From Theristus sp. LFF4_11 (taxonomy: Eukaryota > Nematoda > Chromadorea > Monhysterida > Xyalidae), in the NCBI GenBank assembly GCA_030248135.1, contig JASANC010004977.1, positions 38,116 through 102,115 on the forward strand: a DNA stretch of 64,000 bases, written 5' to 3'. Within the stretch, counting starts at the first letter, position 1. Each line of letters starts with the position of its first letter. The notes below the pieces were generated by a model that worked only from the letters and a program-made list of their open reading frames with translations, was not told where the DNA came from and ran no database searches. Shown here piece by piece: positions 58,775-64,000 of this stretch. A program made the position numbers and the translations under genes.

Positions 58775-60333
58775 CATTGAGGACGACCCGGACTGGCATC
58801 GGCAAAACGGCGGGATTAAACGATAGAAGACAGAAGATGCACTGCTGCAGCGCAAACGAGCGCATGTCCCGTCCCCATTGTACGGCTCATTATGCTCACT
58901 GTTGCAAACTGAATAAAATAGATAGAAAAACTTCTTTTCATTTGTCAACTGCACTGATGATAGTGAAGCCTGCACTTTTTGTTTTCTGTGATGATAGTTT
59001 TTCTGCACTGCACTGCACTGCACTGCATGTTTTTCTTTCAGCAACCGGCAGGCGTTGAGCTGATCTATCACATGACACAGTGGGCGACGCAGCAGCTTTC
59101 CATTGTTGGCAGGGTTCCAAGCCAAGTAAGGCAAACCGAATGGATGGAACTCGCACCCAAACATTCGGCCGGAACCGGAAGTGATGACCCGGAACCGGAT
59201 GTTTTTTTGAAACTGTGATGGGGGGTTTTGTTTTCCTCATCGCAGTTTGGTTTGTCTTGTTCCACAGGCGGGTATTTTTGCGTTGTCCCACTGGCCCGTC
59301 TGTGATGAGAGCAGGAACTGACAACCCTGCTCTTTTGGCCCAAAATTGGTAGAGCGTCCGAGCTAGACCAGGCACGCATTATGTGGCGGCTAGCGTAAAA
59401 AATTCTGGATTTTCCCTCCCGTAGGCACGCTTTTTTACTCACGGATAGCGCTGCAAGACTATTAAAATAGATTCGCGCCTGCGCTAGTTTTTTTGCGATA
59501 GTCATTGTTTTCAATGGAATTGGTAGCAGCCCGCATTTTTTTCAGATGATATTTTATAGAGAATAAATAGTCACCGATTTTTGAAAATGTAAACTCAAAT
59601 CATGAATATGCTAAGGTGTTAATCAATTGAAAACTGTATGGCCACGCAAAGTAGAAGTATCAGTCACCGATTTTTTCAAAATGACCTCCACAGGTTGAAT
59701 AAATTTTGGAGACTTCAGAAATTTATCAACAGTAGCAACTAGCAGCGTTGCCAAACTTGTCTCCCAAAACATGTTCCACCGGTGGAGGTCAACAATAAAG
59801 CACAATAGAAAAACAAAACAACAATCAATTTCACCGATTTTTTTCAATTTCTGAACCAAATTATGAATGCGCAAAGGTGTGATCAACTGAAAACTGTATG
59901 GCCACGCAAAGTAGAAGTATCAGTCACCGATTTTTTTAAAATGACCTCCACAGGTTGAATAAATTTTGGAGACTTCAGAAATTTATCAACAGTAGCAACT
60001 AGCAACGTCACCAAACTTGTCTCTCAAAACATGTTCCACCGGTGGAGGTCAACAATAAAGCACAACAGAAAAAACAAAACAATAATCAAATTCACCGATT
60101 TTTTCAAAATTTGTGAACCAAATTATAAATGCGCAAAGGTGTGATCGACTGAAAGCTGTATGGCCACGCGAACTGCAAGTGAATCATCAGAAAAGCAAAA
60201 CAGCATATTAATATTATTATAGTGCAGCACCATTGCAGGTTTGACTGAAAGCTCACATGATAAAATTTGAACAGTAATAAATTAATAACCTGTATCACCG
60301 ACAATAAATAATTGCAATAATTTAAATAAATGT
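58775..60333. other. Intergenic region with a 2.3-copy tandem repeat
   Basis: From about 59590 to 60170 a 246-bp unit (CAACTGAAAACTGTATGGCC, ACCTCCACAGGTTGAATAAA, ACATGTTCCACCGGTGGAGG) is repeated about 2.3 times at over 90% identity. 58775-59590 includes short CTGCA repeats (59002-59030) and no gene that I can support. Confidence 0.65.
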
Positions 60334-60339
60334 TTTATT
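60334..60339 (-). terminator. Poly(A) signal of the MULE gene
   Basis: TTTATT on the plus strand reads AATAAA on the minus strand, 35 nt beyond the TGA at 60374-60376. Confidence 0.55.
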
Positions 60340-60373
60340 ATAAATATAGCAAAACAAATGAATCGCTTTCACT

Positions 60374-62243
60374 TCACAGAGAGCGGTAGAGACGGTTGCG
60401 TGGTACGCCAGTTCCGACATGATAGGTGGGCAGCTGATCACCAACTCCCTCCACGACGTACTCAACCACAAACACAGTGGCTTCTTCGTTTTCGGCTGCA
60501 ATAATGTTGTGAATGTTTAATATTTGTTGGCAGAATTCTAGTTTTACTTTCTGAAAACTGAAGAAAGACTGCAAGTATCTTTGCTCACCTTCAACCAGTC
60601 GCTGCACTCGCGTTGCCAGTGGTTCCAGTGTGCTGTTGTTGCTGTCGTTGACGCGCTGGTCATTGCCGTTTGCCACATCCATTGGTTCGTCGGCCTGACC
60701 CTCGGCGACATCTGGCACCTCCATTGGCTCCTCAGCTGCTCCCGCTGCTTCGTCACCAGGGATAGGCTGATTGACGGGCTCCACCACTGTGTTGCGTTCG
60801 ACGGCTTGCGCCATATCTGCCAAAGCATTAGATAATTTAGGAACCGTTAGACATTTTTGGTTTTTTAGTGGTCAAAAATTCTGTTAAACTATACCTTCTT
60901 CCGCCAATTCTTCTTCGGTTAGTTCGGCGTATCGCGTTGCTAGCTGCGCCATGAACAGTGGCTGCCAACCATTCGGCTGCTGTTGATTGTAGATGACTGG
61001 CAGCATCACCTGACGCTCTCCACCGTACTCATACTGCATCACCTGCGCCTCTGGTAGCTGCCTCTCGCCTGCACAGTGCCACATTTTATTTAAACGAGAG
61101 GTTTTTCAATTAATTGTTTGGATGAAAGCTCACAAGGGTCATTGTTGAATACTGACCGGTTGTTGACAGCACATGGTGGCCAGTGTTGTAGGCCTGATGG
61201 GCGGCGTAGAGCACCAACTCTTCCATTGGAACTTCGCGATCGCGGAAACGAACACGTTGTAGGTCCAAGAAGGCTCGTTTCGCTCGCATCACTCGTCCCT
61301 CTGACAAACGCCACCGCTTCTGGCGAAGCTTCAGCTGGCGACCATCCAACCTGTGCGTCTGCGCATTATTGGCGGCCTCAAAGTGCAGCTCTCGCATTGT
61401 GATCAGGAAATCACCTGAAATGATTCGTTCAAATAGCAGATGATTTTTTTCGATTTTCTATTTTGAGGATAAAAGCATTTATGCATTGCGTGTAACTCAC
61501 TCAGCGAAGTGTGTTTCTTGTCAAAATGCTGTCGCAGTCCACTGTGGAAGCCCTCGGCGTCGTTAGATGTGCGGGGGCCGTTGTTGTCCCACTGATTGAT
61601 GGGTGGCCGTGGGTTCGCGTTCACCCAGGTTTGGAGATAGTACCTGAACATTATACCGGAACGAATATATTTTTGGGACCGTAAACTTGCACAACTTTTG
61701 CCAATAAGCCAACAGTTTGTACCGTGCCACCGATCGAATCTCTCGGTTTTCGTCTGAATCGTGATCCTCGTTGTACCGCGGCGGGTTGTTGCACAGTTGC
61801 AAGACCAATCGATACATTTCTTCTGGTGGCAAAAATGTCGCTCCGGCCAGAAGTCGGACCCACTCCTTGATGACCGTGTTCTCCATGTCGCCGTACTCTG
61901 TCTTCAACTTGCGCTCAACGCGACGCTTCAGCGACTAAAAGCCTTATTGTTGTTTACTGTCGTAAACTTTTTTCACAAACATTAGCTGATTTATACCTGC
62001 ATGTAGTGGAACTGGCACAAAGTCACACGGTGCTCAGCGCCGAATACTCGGTTCACCGCCGTGTACGACTGCACTTCACAATCCGGGGCCCGCGCGGGCG
62101 GCCGGAGGCGGCGAAAAAACCCCCCCCCCGGGGGGGGGGGGGGAAAAGGAAAGGGCGGGGGGGGTGGGGGGGGGGAGAAAAAAAAAAAAAAAAAAAAAAA
62201 AAAATAACCCCAAAAAAAAATTTTTTTTTTTTTTTTATATAAG

Positions 62244-62283
<40 letters not shown>

Positions 62284-63607
62284 AAACAAACATTATTGGC
62301 TGAATCCTTTCGACGTTTGTTTGTACTCAGCGTCGCCCGTCAGATGTTCCGCCGCCTCCCTGAACACGTGTGCCTGCTCCAAGTCCATGCATATGATGAA
62401 CGGCGGTTTGTCCGGATCGGGCTGAACATACCGAACCCAATTGTTTGGTTCAGTCGGAGTGACAAGCGGCAGATCTTGTGCAGTGTGCAGCGATGTCTGA
62501 AACGTTAGCAATATTGCTAATATCTGCATAAATATTGACATTCGAGCAGTGAATGATGCAGTGAAATCAACATCATATGCAAAAGCTTTACCTTGTACTC
62601 CTCGGGAATCACGTGGTTCAATGCTTTTGGTTTGCCTCGATTTCTGCGGTTATAGAAGGTCTCCTTTGTCACTGCCGATCGCGGCATTTTGCGGTTTGCT
62701 TGCGCCATCAACCGGGGATCATTTGCGTGTTTTTCGCTGAGCAACTCAAACACTTGCTGCCGTGCCTCTCTGTTGGTCTTTGCTGCGGTTTGCCTGGTCT
62801 CTTGCTTCCTGGCGACGGTGCTGAATAATCGACGATTCGGATAGATGATCAGTTTTTTGCCGATATTTACTTTGCCGATACATTTACTTTTTGTTAAATA
62901 AACCCTAAAACTAACCGATACGCGGCTCGAGCAGATTGCGCGGCAGTGTCAACCTTTTTTTGAGTTTTTGCATCGTCGACGCAGATGTGCCCATACGAAT
63001 CAATGTCGGGGTCGCCCTCAAATCGCGATGGCTTTTCAGGGTTGTTGAAATTGAGCAGATCACCGATACTGATGCGGATCGTTTTCACTTTGACGTGTCG
63101 GTTCTCTTAAATAAGCAAGGAACGTCATAATCAAACCACATTTCAAACGCTCATAAAAAGCAAAATCAATAAAAAACAAATATCGTCGGTGGCTCTTGTG
63201 CAGTGCATGTGAATTCGCGTGCATCCGTGAATCATCTGAATGGCAAAAGTAGTTGAAGAAACCAGAACAATTATCGTTTGAAACCAGTGCAGTGCTCTGA
63301 AATAAATGAAAGTATTTGTGCTTTCTGCATTCATGCAAATCCACTGTGCGTTCAGTGATACGGAACTAAGATTATGTGCGGTGTTGACAATTCCATCAAG
63401 CTCAAGCTTTTCCTAATTCCAACCTCGTTTTTTGATGTATTCCGCTGCTTTTCGACAATGCTGGCACCGAGCTGACGCACTTTTGGTTTTCTTGTTCACG
63501 CGATCTAACACGAACGAAAATGTGGTGTCCTCCAACTCACTGCTGTGGAACAATGCAATCTGATTATTTTTTTCACTGAGCATCCATTCATGAACAATCG
63601 CCATCAT
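60374..63607 (-). CDS. MULE-type (Mutator-like) transposase gene, 11 exons, interrupted by an assembly fault
   Basis: Exons: 63607-63424, 63105-62916, 62820-62592, 62496 to about 62290, about 62088-61997, 61934-61687, 61643-61501, 61414-61157, 61068-60895, 60816-60589, 60495-60374; phases agree wherever both ends are visible. The N-terminal Cys pair (RCQHCRKAAEYIKK) resembles the end of a FLYWCH-like DNA-binding unit. GDAEYKQTSKGFSQ should hold the first catalytic Asp; PDCEVQSYTAVNRVF and CQFHYMQ surround the second; SLKRRVERK..LPPEEM and RTSNDAEGFHSGL are conserved later blocks. An acidic tail (VPDVAEGQADEPMDVANG) follows. The link between the first and second Asp blocks, roughly 60 residues, is missing and replaced by homopolymers. 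No flanking inverted repeats were seen. Ten introns and an otherwise open frame make domestication possible. Confidence 0.8.
62089..62290. other. Homopolymer block replacing transposase coding sequence
   Basis: Runs of C, G, A and T (up to about 25 A) fill 200 bp exactly where the transposase should continue from KQTSKGFSQ to the block ending PDCEVQS. Natural deletion would not create such runs; collapsed or low-quality consensus is more likely. Confidence 0.8.
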
Positions 63608-64000
63608 GCAAAATCGTTGAATTAGCGTTCGAAATTCGAATTATGAGCTGAAAGATATAACAATCAGAAATAAAAGACTGAAGTCTGAAACCATGCCTTC
63701 GGTCAATTGAATCTTTTATTCCTCTGTTCAAATTTAGTTCCTTTAAATAAATCCAAATAAAATGACAGCTGGTATTCGAATCTTCATACATAAATCAAAA
63801 CGGAAGCCAAAAAACAATGGGTTTCTTTCTAGATCCTCTCCTCTCTCTTTTCGCGCCTTCATAATTTTCAAATTTCGCGCCTTAGAAATTTGTGTCTCAA
63901 CACGAATTACGCGCGCGTGTGTATACGGTATTTATTTGCTGCCAAAACTGTCACACGGGTTTTCTCGAGCTGTACGCAGTGCTTCGGGTTGCGGTTGGGT
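63608..64000. other. Right edge, no feature recognised
   Basis: AT-rich sequence upstream of the MULE start codon with no coding exon or repeat that I can support. It may contain that gene's promoter. Confidence 0.4.

Overview
The window is animal nuclear DNA. Genes are split by introns of about 100 bp to 2.4 kb with GT..AG ends. The protein set (peroxisomal D-amino acid oxidase, kinesin-3-like motor, BTB-BACK-PHR protein, astacin and S1 proteases, a dibasic-processed peptide precursor) fits an invertebrate. Astacins plus an intron-rich MULE suggest a nematode or another ecdysozoan, but the species is not identifiable from the sequence alone. Most bases between exons are repeats: at least nine families of short inverted-repeat elements (called A-I here), a tRNA-derived SINE, satellites and two pentanucleotide arrays.

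Layout: (1) 1074-4794, minus strand: D-amino acid/D-aspartate oxidase, 9 exons, 340 aa, ending in a PTS1-like AKL. (2) 6908-25206, plus: kinesin-3-like protein, 24 exons, about 2042 aa, with a possible internal alternative first exon encoding a membrane segment. (3) 25565-27304, minus: secreted or membrane-tethered Ser/Thr-rich protein of 263 aa. (4) 27305-34087: no gene; a 2.3-kb pentanucleotide array and several MITEs. (5) 34088-34510, plus: 94-aa neuropeptide-like precursor. (6) 36141-43413, plus: an astacin-like domain that has lost every zinc ligand, followed by an S1 serine protease with a C-terminal PAN/apple-like domain. Splice phases allow these to be one gene. (7) 43414-48369: satellite, long-TIR element, palindrome. 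(8) 48370-55481, minus: BTBD3/BTBD6-like protein. (9) 56791-58774, plus: cysteine-rich protein, only partly resolved. (10) 60374-63607, minus: 11-exon MULE-type transposase gene, interrupted by a homopolymer block that looks like an assembly fault.

I built exon models by hand, checking that reading frame and splice phase run through every junction; sums divisible by three support models 1, 2, 3, 5 and 6. The main points for a second look are the pseudo-astacin and its possible fusion to the serine protease, a MITE family whose first two bases form the splice donor in three different genes, an array of copied 3' splice sites next to the last BTBD exon, and the internal kinesin exon.
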